DNA of 64,000 nt from Castellaniella sp049671645 (lineage in GTDB: Bacteria > Pseudomonadota > Gammaproteobacteria > Burkholderiales > Burkholderiaceae_B), in assembly GCF_049671645.1 (NCBI RefSeq), contig NZ_JBATVG010000022.1, positions 1 through 64,000 of the forward strand, in the 5' to 3' direction. The notes beneath the pieces are model-generated. The model made no database searches. It was not told the DNA's origin and was given only the letters and a program-made list of their open reading frames with translations. A program made the translations under genes and the position numbers. Of this stretch, positions 42,971-51,924 are shown in pieces (positions within the stretch are counted from its first letter, which is position 1; the number at the start of each line of letters is the position of its first letter).

Positions 42971-44340
42971 GGCGGTTGCGGGCGCGCTACCGCTCGCTGC
43001 GCCTGCGCCTGCTGGCGGGGGTGCTGGCCTGGGCGCTGCTCAGCGTGGCGGTGGCCGGGTGGGGTATCCAGCAGTTGTTTCGCCAGCATATCCTGGCGCA
43101 GCTGCAGTCCGAATTGAACATCCACCTGGATCAGTTGACGGCGGTGCTGCAGGTCAGCGCGAAAGGCGAAGTATCCCTGTCTTCGTTTCCCAGCGATCCC
43201 CGCTTCAGTCATCCGTTTTCCGGCCTGTATTGGCAGATCAGCGTGCCCGCCCAGAATGGCTTGCCCGCCCAGTTGCTGCGCTCCCGGTCCTTGTGGGACG
43301 CCCGCTTGCCGGACGCCTACCCCGGTCTGCAGGCGGGCCAGGATCTGCCCGCGACAGCCATGGGCCCCGGAGGCGCCGAGCTGCGCGTGAGGGCGCGCGA
43401 GGTCGAACCGGCTGAAGGGCCTTTTGACGATCTGGTGTTGTCCGTGGCGGCCGACCAGGCTCTATGGGCCGAACCCATCAGCCGTTTCAACCGCACGCTG
43501 GGCCTTGCGCTGGGCGTGCTGGTGCTGGGCATGCTGGTGGCGGCGTGGGTGCAGGTATCTTATGGTCTGCGGCCCTTGACCCGCCTGCGTCGCCGCCTGG
43601 CGGATGTGCGCGAGGGCCGCGCTGCGCAGATCCATGGGGCGTTCCCCACGGAAGTCCAGCCCCTGGTCAAGGATTTCAATCAGGTCCTGCAGCGCAATGC
43701 CCAGGGCCTGGAACGGGCCCGCCAGCAAGCCGGAAACCTGGCCCATGCCTTGAAGACGCCGCTGGCGGTCATGGCCAATGCGGCTGCTGCGGGGGATCCT
43801 GCATTGCCGCGCCTGGTTGCCGAGCAGGTCGATGCGGCCCGCCGGCAGGTCGATTATCACCTGGCCCATGCGAGGGCGGCGGCCGCTGTGCGCATGGCCG
43901 GCCTGCGCAGTCCCATTTTGCCTTTGTTGCAAGGCTTGGTGCGGGTGATGGAGCGTGTGCATGCCGAGCGTCATCTGAGCTATGAACTGCAGGGAGTCGA
44001 TGCGAGCCTGGCCTTTCGCGGCGAGTCGCAGGACTTTCAGGAAATGCTGGGAAATGTGCTGGATAACGCGGGCAAATGGGCATGCCGGCGCGTGCGTGTG
44101 AGCGCCCATCGCCGGGATGGCGAACTCGAAATCCTGGTGGAGGACGATGGCCCGGGGCTGAGTCCGGAGCGGGCTGAAGCGGTGTTTGAGCGCGGCAAGC
44201 GCGCCGACGAGCGCACCCCGGGTTCCGGCCTGGGCCTGGGGATCGTGCGGGATCTTGCGGATCTGTATGGCGGCTGGGCCTTGATCCGGAAAGGGGAACT
44301 GGGCGGCGCCTGTGTGGTGATCACGCTGCCGGCCGCGTGA
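42967..44340 (+). CDS. Sensor histidine kinase, QseC/PhoQ-like
   Basis: A 457-residue membrane sensor. Membrane helices at about 15-35 and 178-198 flank a periplasmic domain of about 140 residues, followed by HAMP-like LTRLRRRLADVREGR. The phosphorylated His is in NLAHALKTPLAVM (about 260). ATP-binding boxes are NVLDNAGKWA (N), VEDDGPGLSPE (G1) and GSGLGLGIVRDLADLYGG (G2). Its partner is the overlapping response-regulator gene. The signal is unknown; the PepSY protein may report on periplasmic cations or peptides. Confidence 0.95.
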   Translation: MRRLRARYRSLRLRLLAGVLAWALLSVAVAGWGIQQLFRQHILAQLQSELNIHLDQLTAVLQVSAKGEVSLSSFPSDPRFSHPFSGLYWQISVPAQNGLPAQLLRSRSLWDARLPDAYPGLQAGQDLPATAMGPGGAELRVRAREVEPAEGPFDDLVLSVAADQALWAEPISRFNRTLGLALGVLVLGMLVAAWVQVSYGLRPLTRLRRRLADVREGRAAQIHGAFPTEVQPLVKDFNQVLQRNAQGLERARQQAGNLAHALKTPLAVMANAAAAGDPALPRLVAEQVDAARRQVDYHLAHARAAAAVRMAGLRSPILPLLQGLVRVMERVHAERHLSYELQGVDASLAFRGESQDFQEMLGNVLDNAGKWACRRVRVSAHRRDGELEILVEDDGPGLSPERAEAVFERGKRADERTPGSGLGLGIVRDLADLYGGWALIRKGELGGACVVITLPAA

Positions 44341-44367
44341 CGGGGCGCGGGACCGCCGGACGTGAAA

Positions 44368-44387
44368 CTGCCCGCCGAAGCGGGCAG
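44368..44387. terminator. Hairpin between convergent kinase and DoxX genes
   Basis: CTGCCCGC-CGAA-GCGGGCAG is a perfect 8 bp stem with a stable tetraloop, 27 bp after the kinase stop and 20 bp past the DoxX stop on the other strand. There is no strong T-run. Confidence 0.6.
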
Positions 44388-44407
44388 CGGTCATGCGGGG
44401 CGGCGGC

Positions 44408-44818
44408 TTAGTTCCAGCGGCCGTTGCGCCCGCCCAGGCTGTAGGCCCCGGCGCCCAGCAGCGCCACGGCGATGCCGCCGAGCAGATACATGCCCTGCAG
44501 TTCCAGCGACCAGCCGCCGCTTTTGCCGATGACGAACAAGTCGTTCATGTGGACCAGGCTGAAGGCGAACAGCATGTTCAGGGTGACGATCAGGCCGCCG
44601 ACGCGCGTCCACAGCCCCAGGATCAGCAGCACAGGGGCGACGACCTCGCCGATGTACACGCCGTAGGCGATGAAGCCGGGCATGCCGCGGGCATCCAGCA
44701 TGCCGACGATCCAGCCGACCCCGCCGTCCAGTTTCGCCAAGCCATGCAGCAGGACCAGGATGCCCAGCGCCAGGCGCAGGATCAGTTTGCCCAGATCGTC
44801 GGTGGAAGAGGAAGACAT
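44408..44818 (-). CDS. DoxX family membrane protein
   Basis: A 136-residue membrane protein with four hydrophobic helices and the DoxX pattern LILRLALGILVLLHGLAKLDGGVGWIVGML near the start and EVVAPVLLILGLWTRVGG in the middle. It is unlike the other DoxX protein in this window (10032-10427) outside the family pattern. It stands alone, convergent to the sensor-kinase gene, with a tRNA-Pro fragment just upstream of its start. Function is not established for this family beyond a link to redox metabolism. Confidence 0.87.
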   Translation of the reverse strand: MSSSSTDDLGKLILRLALGILVLLHGLAKLDGGVGWIVGMLDARGMPGFIAYGVYIGEVVAPVLLILGLWTRVGGLIVTLNMLFAFSLVHMNDLFVIGKSGGWSLELQGMYLLGGIAVALLGAGAYSLGGRNGRWN

Positions 44819-44836
44819 TGAGGAATCCTTTCAGGG

Positions 44837-44886
44837 TGATCGGGGCGGCATGATTCGGACATGCGGCCCTGTGCTCCGAAAACAGA
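44837..44886 (-). pseudogene. Fragment of the 3' part of a tRNA-Pro gene
   Basis: About 50 bp match the 3' two-thirds of the tRNA-Pro(UGG) gene at 52872-52948 in the same orientation, with about 43 of 50 identical by eye. The match runs from the CCA-adjacent end through the T-arm (ATGATTCG) to the anticodon stem, then stops. There is no acceptor 5' strand or D-arm, so it cannot make a tRNA. It may be the far attachment-site copy left by an element that integrated in tRNA-Pro, or an old duplicated fragment. Confidence 0.7.
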
Positions 44887-45074
44887 AATTCCACGGGCGC
44901 CGGGTGCTTGACCTTGCCGTTCGGACGTGGCGCCCATGGCGGTTAGAGGGGCAGTTTACCGGGAAATCCGCTTTGAGGCATGGGATCTTGCAAGAGATGG
45001 TAAAGGCGCCACCGGGGTGGAGTCGCTTCGCATGCGGATGCCCGGGTCGGCTCGCCCGAGGCGTCAAGGCGCGG

Positions 45075-45893
45075 CTATGCGTCCCGGACGGGAGAGTTCA
45101 GTTTGCCCCTGCCGCGCAGCAGGAGCCCCGCAAGCGCCATCATCAGGATGGAGATCAGCAGCAGTAGTGAGGCGATGGCCGTGATCTCCGGATTGATGCT
45201 GTCCCGGATGCCGGAGAAAATCTGCACCGGTATCGTTTCCTTGCCCGGGCTGACCAGGAACAGCGTGATCACGATTTCATCGAAGGAAATGGCGAATGCG
45301 AAGAGGGCGCCGGCGAGCACGCCGGGCATGATGATGGGAACGAGAATGGAGACGAACGCCTTGGCCGGGCTCGCCCCCAGGCTCAGCGCCGCCCGGATCA
45401 GCGTGTGGTCGAACCCCTGCAGGGTTGCGGTGACGGTCAGCACGACGAACGGCAGTCCGACCAGCGCCTGGGCGATGATGATGCTCGCGTAGGTGCCGGC
45501 GATCCCGAGATAGGCGTCGAGAAAAAAGATGCCCACCCCGGTGATGACGATCGGCACCAGCATGGGCAGGAGCAGCAGTCCCAGCACGAGGTTGCTCGCC
45601 TTCGACCGGTATTTCGCCAGGCCGGCGCTTGCCAGCGTGCCCAGGCAGGTGGCGATGACTGTGGCGCACACCGAGATAAGCAGGCTGTTCAGGCCGGCCC
45701 GCAGCCACCGCTCGCTGGTGAATATGTTCGCGTACCACTTCAGGGAAAAGCTGCTGGGCGGAAACGAGAAGAACTTGTCCGGGCTGAACGATAGCGGGAC
45801 GATCACGACCAGGGGCAGCAGCAGGAACAGCAGGATGAGGGCGCAGAGCGCCCGAAACGCGAAAATCCAGGCATCGTTTTGCGCGAGCTTCAT
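45075..45893 (-). CDS. Polyamine-type ABC transporter permease (PotC-like)
   Basis: A 272-residue membrane permease with about six helices beginning AFRALCALILLFLLLPLVVIVPLSFSP. The PotC-type ATPase-contact loop is RAALSLGASPAKAFVSILVPIIMPGVLAGALFAFAISFDEIVITLFL. The ATG at 45893 overlaps the end of the ATPase gene by 4 bp. It is the last gene of a six-gene operon on the minus strand. Spermidine/putrescine, opine-like and amino-acid derivatives are typical substrates of this class; the neighbouring aminotransferase suggests an amino compound. Confidence 0.92.
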   Translation of the reverse strand: MKLAQNDAWIFAFRALCALILLFLLLPLVVIVPLSFSPDKFFSFPPSSFSLKWYANIFTSERWLRAGLNSLLISVCATVIATCLGTLASAGLAKYRSKASNLVLGLLLLPMLVPIVITGVGIFFLDAYLGIAGTYASIIIAQALVGLPFVVLTVTATLQGFDHTLIRAALSLGASPAKAFVSILVPIIMPGVLAGALFAFAISFDEIVITLFLVSPGKETIPVQIFSGIRDSINPEITAIASLLLLISILMMALAGLLLRGRGKLNSPVRDA

Positions 45894-47065
45894 GTGTCGC
45901 CCCCGGCCGATACCACTTCCAGGATCCTCAGATCGGACCTGTCCCAATACACGACGATCGGGTGTCCGACGGCGAACCTGGACGCCTCGCTGATCGGCAG
46001 CTTGACGATGAAAGCCTGCCCGTCGGACAGAGAGACGTTCAAGCGGTACTGCTCGCCCAGGAACATGATGTCGGCCACCGTCCCTTCGAGGCGATTGAGT
46101 CCGGCCGGGCAGGTGTCCGGCAAATCGTCCAGGGACGCGCAGGCCCGGACATTTTCCGGCCGCACGGACGCCGCGATGCGCTGTCCCGCCAGCAAGGCGG
46201 CGCCGCCCGATGCGACGGCTTCCGCAGGGGCGCCGGCATCCAGCGCCACCTGGACGGTGTGGTCGCCGCCTGTATCCGTGACTACGCCCGGCAGCAGGTT
46301 GCTCTCGCCCACGAAGGTCGCCACGTAGGAGTCCCGCGGATTGCCGTAGATTTCATCAGGCGTATCGATCTGGCTGATCTCGCCGTTCCGGTACACGGCG
46401 ATCCGGTCGGACATCGTGAGCGCTTCGTTCTGATCGTGCGTGACGTACACGATCGTCACCTTCAATTCCTGGTGGATGCGCCGGATCTCGATCTGCAGGG
46501 TCTCGCGCAGCTTGCGATCCAGGGCCCCGAGGGGCTCGTCCATCAGGACGATGGAAGGCTCGAACACCAGCGCCCGGCTCAGGGCGACGCGCTGCTGCTG
46601 GCCGCCCGAGAGCTGGCTGGGCTTGCGCTTGGCGAAATCGGCCAGCTGGACGAGCTCGAGGGCATTCTGCACCTTGTCGCGGATTTCGTGTTTGGGCGCC
46701 TTGCGGCACAGCAGCGGATAGGCGACGTTTTCCGCTACCGTCATGTGCGGAAACAAGGCGTACTGCTGGAAGACGACCCCGATTCCCCTACGGTGGGGGG
46801 GGAGCGTGTCGATGCGGTTGCCCGACAGCCAGATCGATCCGTCGGAGGGCGACTCGAATCCGGCCAGCATCATCAGCGTGGTCGTTTTTCCGGATCCGGA
46901 CGGGCCGAGCAAGGTCAGGAATTCCCCCTTGCGGACATCCAGATCCAGATTGCGGACGGCCAGATCGTTCCCATCATAGGTCTTCGAGACATTCCTGAAC
47001 TGGACCAGTATGTCTTGTTTCGCCGCTGCCGAACCATTGCCGTACGGATTCAAACCATCATCCAT
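45890..47065 (-). CDS. Polyamine-type ABC transporter ATP-binding protein (PotA-like)
   Basis: A 391-residue ATPase with Walker A GPSGSGKTT (about residue 57), Q-loop VFQQYALFPHM, signature LSGGQQQRVALSRAL, Walker B VLMDEPLGALD and switch His VTHDQNEAL. A C-terminal TOBE domain (about residues 300-385, ESNLLPGVV ... FLGEQYRLNVSL) is typical of PotA. The ATG at 47065 is chosen over a 21-residue upstream extension that lacks family similarity. Confidence 0.94.
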   Translation of the reverse strand: MDDGLNPYGNGSAAAKQDILVQFRNVSKTYDGNDLAVRNLDLDVRKGEFLTLLGPSGSGKTTTLMMLAGFESPSDGSIWLSGNRIDTLPPHRRGIGVVFQQYALFPHMTVAENVAYPLLCRKAPKHEIRDKVQNALELVQLADFAKRKPSQLSGGQQQRVALSRALVFEPSIVLMDEPLGALDRKLRETLQIEIRRIHQELKVTIVYVTHDQNEALTMSDRIAVYRNGEISQIDTPDEIYGNPRDSYVATFVGESNLLPGVVTDTGGDHTVQVALDAGAPAEAVASGGAALLAGQRIAASVRPENVRACASLDDLPDTCPAGLNRLEGTVADIMFLGEQYRLNVSLSDGQAFIVKLPISEASRFAVGHPIVVYWDRSDLRILEVVSAGGDT

Positions 47066-47117
47066 GACTGCCCTTTCAATCGTTGCGCCGCCCGACCGAG
47101 GGGGGCTGATCCGTGCC

Positions 47118-47145
47118 GGGCGGGCCACCGCGCGGCGGCCCGCCC
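47118..47145. terminator. GC-rich hairpin between binding-protein and ATPase genes
   Basis: GGGCGGGCC (47118-47126) and GGCCCGCCC (47137-47145) form a perfect 9 bp stem, located after the minus-strand binding-protein stop. With no T-run it is better read as a message-stabilising or partial-termination hairpin that favours binding-protein expression. Confidence 0.5.
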
Positions 47146-47177
47146 GTGCATCGGAGAATTACGGAATACATCGGGAC

Positions 47178-48215
47178 TCAATGCGAAACCCAATCCTGGA
47201 ACGTCGCATTCAATTCGTCCCCGTTGCGGAGCCAGAATTCGGCATCCGACGCCACGGCGTACTTCAGGTGTTCCTTCGTGGTCGGCATCTGGTCGCTCAG
47301 GGACGTCGGAACCAGCGCGTACGCCTTTTCATTGGCCACGCCATAGGTGATGTGCTTCATGAATTCGGCCTGCCGCGCCGGATCAAGCGCGAACTTCAGG
47401 TACGCCTTGGCAGCTTCCTTGTTCGGGCTGTTCTTCAGGATGGTCCAGCTGTCCCATTGCAGGTAGTACCCTGCCTCCCAGACCAGTTTGAGGTTGTTGC
47501 CGGCCGCGTTGGCGTCCGCCGCGCGTCCGTTCCAGGTGCTGCCGATGGCGCATTCGCCCGACAGCAGATTCTGGATCTGCTGCGTGCCGGATTCCCACCA
47601 GACGATGTCGCCCTTGAGCTCGCCCAACTTGCGGAAGGCCCTCTTCACCCCCTCGTCGGTGTCCAGCAGTTTGTAGATCTCGTCCCGGCTGGCGCCATCG
47701 GCCAGCAAGGCGGAGATCAGCGTTTCGGGATGCTTGCGCAGGCACCGTTTGCCGGGGAACGCCTGGGTGTCCCAGAACTCCTTCCAGGACTTGGGCCCTT
47801 CCTTGACCGCATTCGCGTTGTAGGTCAGCACGGTCCCCGCGAATTCGGACGCGATGCCGCATTCCGATACGGCGTTGGGCAGCAGATCGTTCACCGGCAG
47901 GCCGGTGAGATCGACCTTCTCGAAAAGGCCCTCGTTGCAGCCGATCGTCATGTTGCCGAGGTCCGTCTGCGCGACGTCCCAGACCACGTGGCCGCTTGCG
48001 ACCTGCGACCGCACCTTGCCGATGGACCCGTCGGACAGGCTCTCGTTGACCTTGGTGCCCGTCTGCGCTTCGAACGGTACCCAGTAGGCGGCGCGGTAGG
48101 CGGCCGCGTCGGCCCCCCCGTACGATGAAACATTGAGTTCGGCGGCCTGGGTCTGTATCGACAGCCCGGCGACCATCAGCGCCACAGTGGACAACGCTGC
48201 TTTTGTACCAATCAT
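47178..48215 (-). CDS. Polyamine-type ABC substrate-binding protein (PotD-like)
   Basis: A 345-residue periplasmic binding protein. The signal peptide ends near QTQAAE (about residue 25), then LNVSSYGGADAAAYRAAYWVPFEAQTGTKV begins the PotD/PotF-type fold. Further family landmarks are VVWDVAQTDLGNM, VLTYNANAVKEGPKSWKEFWD and the ligand-region IVWWESGTQQIQNLLSGECAIGSTWNGRA. It lies inside the importer operon between the two permease-ATPase blocks. The ligand is not predictable; it should be the compound handled by the aminotransferase and BKACE enzyme. Confidence 0.92.
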   Translation of the reverse strand: MIGTKAALSTVALMVAGLSIQTQAAELNVSSYGGADAAAYRAAYWVPFEAQTGTKVNESLSDGSIGKVRSQVASGHVVWDVAQTDLGNMTIGCNEGLFEKVDLTGLPVNDLLPNAVSECGIASEFAGTVLTYNANAVKEGPKSWKEFWDTQAFPGKRCLRKHPETLISALLADGASRDEIYKLLDTDEGVKRAFRKLGELKGDIVWWESGTQQIQNLLSGECAIGSTWNGRAADANAAGNNLKLVWEAGYYLQWDSWTILKNSPNKEAAKAYLKFALDPARQAEFMKHITYGVANEKAYALVPTSLSDQMPTTKEHLKYAVASDAEFWLRNGDELNATFQDWVSH

Positions 48216-48326
48216 GATGTCTACCCCATTCGTAATCGTTCAATATTCGGTTCAATGCCAGGACATTCTCATTGCCATGCTTCTACAGCCCTCCTCTCGC
48301 GCTTTCGCCGACAGTGCGACGGGTTG

Positions 48327-49550
48327 TCATCTGGCCTTGTTCACTCCCACGAACTTGTTGACCAGTGCGAATGCCACTAAGGTGAATGCAAGCAGCCATA
48401 CCCCCAAGGATGCGGCCATCCCCCAGTTGGCGTTTTGATCCGTGAAATACGCGATGTAATAGCTCACCATCTGGTCGTGGGGGCCGCCCAGGAACATCGG
48501 CGTGATGTAGAACCCGAGGGCCAGCACCCCGACCAGGACAATGCCCGCGCCCACGCCCGGCATGGTTTGCGGCAGGTACACCGTGTAGAACGCATATAAC
48601 GGGTTCGCGCCCAGGGACAGCGCCGCTCGCGTATAGATGGGCGATATTCCCCGCATGACCGAATAGATGGACAGCACCATGAACGGCAGGAGGATCTGCA
48701 CCATCCCGACATACAGCGCGCCCCGGGTATACAACATCGAGATGGGCTCGGTGATGAAGCCGAGCTGGGTCAGGACAGCATTGGCGATCCCGTCCTTCGC
48801 GAATATGACGATCCAGGCCAGGGTGCGCACCAGCAGGGAAGTCCAGAAGGGCGTCAGCACCAGGCCCAGCAGCACCAGGCGCAGCATCCCGCCCTTCGCG
48901 CTCGCCAGCAGGTACGCCAGCGGATACCCGAGCGCGAGGCACACCGCAGTCACGATGCCGGAGATCAGGAACGTTCGCAGCAGTGTGCTCGAATAGGCGC
49001 TGCCGCCCGAATCGCTGACATCTCCGTACTTCGTCCCGGTCATCCCGATCGTGCTGCGCAGGAAGAACGAGGTCAGTGTGGAGGACTCCCGGCGGATCAG
49101 CTTCCAGACATCCGGTCGGCCCCATTGGGCGTCGATGCCCACCAGGGTCTCTCTGTAGGATTGGACGTCGCCCTTGGGAAGCTTGCGCGCAGTCTTGTTG
49201 ATCAGGGACATCAGCCCCGGATGCTGGTAGTTCAGGCGCCTGGAGAGGACGAACAGGTCCTGGCTGCCTTTCGCCTGCCTGAGGTCCTCGAACAGCGCCG
49301 CGTAGACTTCCTCGCCGGGTGTGTCGTGGCCGGACCAGCTGCCGATGGCGGCTGTCGTGCCGGGCAAGGTTTCCGGCACGACGCTGTTATCGACGCTCTT
49401 GAACAGGAAGAACGCGATCGCCGACAGGAACGTGACGCAGACGAAGGCGACGGCCGGCAACATGAGCAGTGCGGCGCCGATGGCCTTTCTCCTCTTGTCC
49501 CGTTTGTACTCTTTCTTGACGGTTTGCCTGTTGCCGGTCGTGTTCATCAT
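48327..49550 (-). CDS. Polyamine-type ABC permease (PotB-like) with a large periplasmic insert
   Basis: A 407-residue permease, about 120 longer than typical PotB (around 285). TM1 (about residues 25-50, GAALLMLPAVAFVCVTFLSAIAFFLF) is followed by about 135 hydrophilic residues (55-190, including GSQDLFVLSRRLNYQHPGLMSLINKTARKL). The normal permease core then resumes with LLRTFLISGIVTAVCLALGYPLAYLLA and the ATPase-contact loop TRAALSLGANPLYAFYTVYLPQTMPG. The insert is in one reading frame and seems a genuine extra domain facing the periplasm. Confidence 0.92.
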   Translation of the reverse strand: MMNTTGNRQTVKKEYKRDKRRKAIGAALLMLPAVAFVCVTFLSAIAFFLFKSVDNSVVPETLPGTTAAIGSWSGHDTPGEEVYAALFEDLRQAKGSQDLFVLSRRLNYQHPGLMSLINKTARKLPKGDVQSYRETLVGIDAQWGRPDVWKLIRRESSTLTSFFLRSTIGMTGTKYGDVSDSGGSAYSSTLLRTFLISGIVTAVCLALGYPLAYLLASAKGGMLRLVLLGLVLTPFWTSLLVRTLAWIVIFAKDGIANAVLTQLGFITEPISMLYTRGALYVGMVQILLPFMVLSIYSVMRGISPIYTRAALSLGANPLYAFYTVYLPQTMPGVGAGIVLVGVLALGFYITPMFLGGPHDQMVSYYIAYFTDQNANWGMAASLGVWLLAFTLVAFALVNKFVGVNKAR

Positions 49551-49587
49551 GCTCTGGGTTCGTCTCTGTGCCCGTCACCGGGCGGAG

Positions 49588-50931
49588 TTACGGGCTCTGC
49601 AGCCCCAGTTCTTTCGAGAAGCCGCGCATTCCGGCCTCGAGGCGTTCCAGCAGGATGTCGACTTCTTTTTCCGTGATGTTCAGGGGCGGCGATATGATGG
49701 CTGCGTTGTTGTAGGGGGCCACGCCGGCGGGATAGACGATGAGCTTCGAATTGAAGCAGTGGCCGGCGAATTTCCTGCTGGCGTCGAGTTCCGTCGCCAG
49801 CGGCGTGTGTCGCACGGGATCGGCCAGCAGTTCAAAGCCCCACAGCAGCCCCCGGCCCCGGACGTCGGCCATCCAGGGGTACGCGCGGGACAGCCGCTCC
49901 AGGCCCGCCTTGAGCTGCGCGCCCCTGGCCCGCACGTTCTCCAGTATGTCGGTGCGCTGCATGTGGCGCACGACGGCCAGGCAGACGGCGGAGCTGAGCG
50001 GATTGCCGCTGAAGGTGTGGCCCTGGGGCTGCACGTCGCGGAAGGTCTCCGACACCCGGTTGTGATAGAGGACCGCCCCCATCGGCGTGTAGCCGGAGCT
50101 CATCCCCTTTGCTGTGACGATCATGTCCGGGGTCACGCCGTCGTGTTCGCAGCCGAACCACGTGCCCGTCCTGCCCAGGCCCGTGATGACCTCGTCGGCG
50201 ATCAGGAGGACGTCGTATTTGTCGCAGAGCGCCCTCAGCCCCGACAGATAGCCGTCGGGAGGCGTCAGCGCGCCGCCGGCCGCGCCCACGACGGGCTCGA
50301 CGATGATGCCGGCGATGGTGTCGGCTTTTTCGGCGAGCACACGCTCCCAGCTGGACAGGACCTCGCGCAGGTACTCGGCATCCGTCTTTTGCGTGGCGCG
50401 GAAGGAATACGGCGTCACCCCGAGGGCGAATTCATGCAGCAGGCTGCCGTAGTCCTTGCGGCGGCTGGCGTGGCCCGACATGGACAGGGAGCCCATGGTC
50501 ATGCCGTGATAGCTGATGCTCTGTCCCAGCACGTCGACTTTGGCGGGCTTGCCCTTGAAGGCCCAGTAGTGAATGGCCGAGCGCAGGGCCAGTTCCGTGC
50601 CCTCGGATCCGCTATTGACCAGAAAGGCCCAGTCGAAGCCCTCGGGCGCAAGGCCGATCAGAGCTTCGATCAGCGCTTCCTTGCTGCGGCTGTTGAACTG
50701 CGTCCGGTAGGCGAAGCATATTTCGTTTGCCTGTTCCCGCATGACATCCAGGATGTCCGGCAGTCCATGGCCCAGCGACACGGCCATGGGCCCCGCGGAA
50801 CCGTCCAGATAATCATTGCCGTCCTCGTCGTAGATGAAGACCCCTTTGGCCCGCGCCGCATAAGGCAGGTTCGGCGTCGCCGACAGGTTCACCCGGGAGG
50901 ATGCCCCGGCATCGGACAATCTTGTATTCAT
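49588..50931 (-). CDS. Class III (omega) PLP-dependent aminotransferase
   Basis: A 447-residue fold-type I, class III aminotransferase. It has the cofactor-phosphate motif NSGSEGTELALR (about residues 106-117), Asp in LIADEVITGLGRTG (D246) and the Schiff-base lysine K275 in IVTAKGMSSGYTPMGAV. This class moves distal amino groups from omega-amino acids, polyamines or beta/gamma-amino acids. Its position between a BKACE gene and a polyamine-type importer suggests that it deaminates the imported amine to give an oxo acid. Confidence 0.92.
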   Translation of the reverse strand: MNTRLSDAGASSRVNLSATPNLPYAARAKGVFIYDEDGNDYLDGSAGPMAVSLGHGLPDILDVMREQANEICFAYRTQFNSRSKEALIEALIGLAPEGFDWAFLVNSGSEGTELALRSAIHYWAFKGKPAKVDVLGQSISYHGMTMGSLSMSGHASRRKDYGSLLHEFALGVTPYSFRATQKTDAEYLREVLSSWERVLAEKADTIAGIIVEPVVGAAGGALTPPDGYLSGLRALCDKYDVLLIADEVITGLGRTGTWFGCEHDGVTPDMIVTAKGMSSGYTPMGAVLYHNRVSETFRDVQPQGHTFSGNPLSSAVCLAVVRHMQRTDILENVRARGAQLKAGLERLSRAYPWMADVRGRGLLWGFELLADPVRHTPLATELDASRKFAGHCFNSKLIVYPAGVAPYNNAAIISPPLNITEKEVDILLERLEAGMRGFSKELGLQSP

Positions 50932-50960
50932 GGCGTTTGCGCCTCTTTCACGAAAAAGAA

Positions 50961-51893
50961 TCAGAAACCGATCTGGCTGCCGCCCTTGAGCTGCAGCATC
51001 GATCGGGCCTCATCGGGTGTCGCGACTTCCAAATTGAGTGCCTCGAGTATGGTGCGCATACGGGCCACCTGTTCGGCATTGGACGGGGCCAGAATCCCGG
51101 GGCCGATCCAGAGCGAGTCTTCGAGACCCACCCGCACGTTGGATCCCATGGCCGCCCCGATGGTGGCCAACGAGATCTGGTTGCGTCCCGCGCCCAGGAT
51201 CGACCATTGGTAATGATCGCCGAACAGCCGATCAGCCGTCCGGCGCATGTGCATCAGGTCTTCGGGATCGGGCCCGATGCCGCCGAGGATCCCGAACACC
51301 GACTGGATGAAGGGCGGGCCCTGGATGAGGCCGCGATCCATGAAGTGCGCCAGGTTGTAGAGGTGGCCGATGTCATAGCATTCGAACTCGAAGCGGGTGC
51401 CGTTCTCGGCCCCGCTGCGCAGGATCGCCTCGATGTCCTCGTAGGTATTCCTGAAAATGAGGTTGCGGCTGTTCTCGAGGTGCTTGCGTTCCCATTCGTG
51501 CTGGAAAGACTTGAAGCGATCCAGCATGGGGAACAGGCCGAAGTTCATCGAGCCCATGTTCAGGGAGGCCAGCTCGGGCTTGAAGTGCAGGGCAGGGCGC
51601 ATGCGGTCGGCGACGCTCATGTGAGGGCTGCCGCCGGTCGTGATGTTGATGACGGCGTCGGTCGCCGCCTTGATCTTCTGCAGGAACGGCAGGAAGTGTT
51701 CGGGTTCCTGCGACGGCCTGCCGTCCTCGGGGTGGCGTGCGTGCAAGTGCAGAATGGCCGCGCCAGCCTGCGCCGCGCCGATGGCTGCCTCGGCGATGTC
51801 GTCGGCGCTCACCGGCAGGTGGGGCGACATGCTGGGGGTGTGAATGGCGCCTGTGACCGCACAGGTGATAATAGTTTTTCTCTTGCCTGCCAT
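50961..51893 (-). CDS. BKACE family beta-keto acid cleavage enzyme (DUF849)
   Basis: A 310-residue TIM-barrel zinc enzyme of the 3-keto-5-aminohexanoate cleavage (Kce/BKACE) family. These enzymes convert a beta-keto acid plus acetyl-CoA to acetoacetate and a new acyl-CoA. Zinc ligands are H49 and H51 (LHLHARHPEDG) and E258 (VRVGLEDSLW); TCAVTGAIHTPSMSPHLP and NITTGG are family patterns. AAGGAAA supports the ATG at 51893; a GTG six codons earlier is possible. It heads the six-gene minus-strand operon and is divergent from the GntR gene. Substrates in the family include aminated, hydroxylated and carnitine-derived keto acids. Confidence 0.92.
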   Translation of the reverse strand: MAGKRKTIITCAVTGAIHTPSMSPHLPVSADDIAEAAIGAAQAGAAILHLHARHPEDGRPSQEPEHFLPFLQKIKAATDAVINITTGGSPHMSVADRMRPALHFKPELASLNMGSMNFGLFPMLDRFKSFQHEWERKHLENSRNLIFRNTYEDIEAILRSGAENGTRFEFECYDIGHLYNLAHFMDRGLIQGPPFIQSVFGILGGIGPDPEDLMHMRRTADRLFGDHYQWSILGAGRNQISLATIGAAMGSNVRVGLEDSLWIGPGILAPSNAEQVARMRTILEALNLEVATPDEARSMLQLKGGSQIGF

Positions 51894-51924
51894 GTCTTTC
51901 CTTGGTTGCACCAGAAGTAGTTGA

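Noticed and set aside
42302..44340. PhoB-PhoR pair downstream of pstB
   Set aside because: The regulator and sensor have QseB/QseC-like layout with a PepSY partner and overlapping starts; the sensor has a periplasmic domain of about 140 residues, which PhoR lacks.
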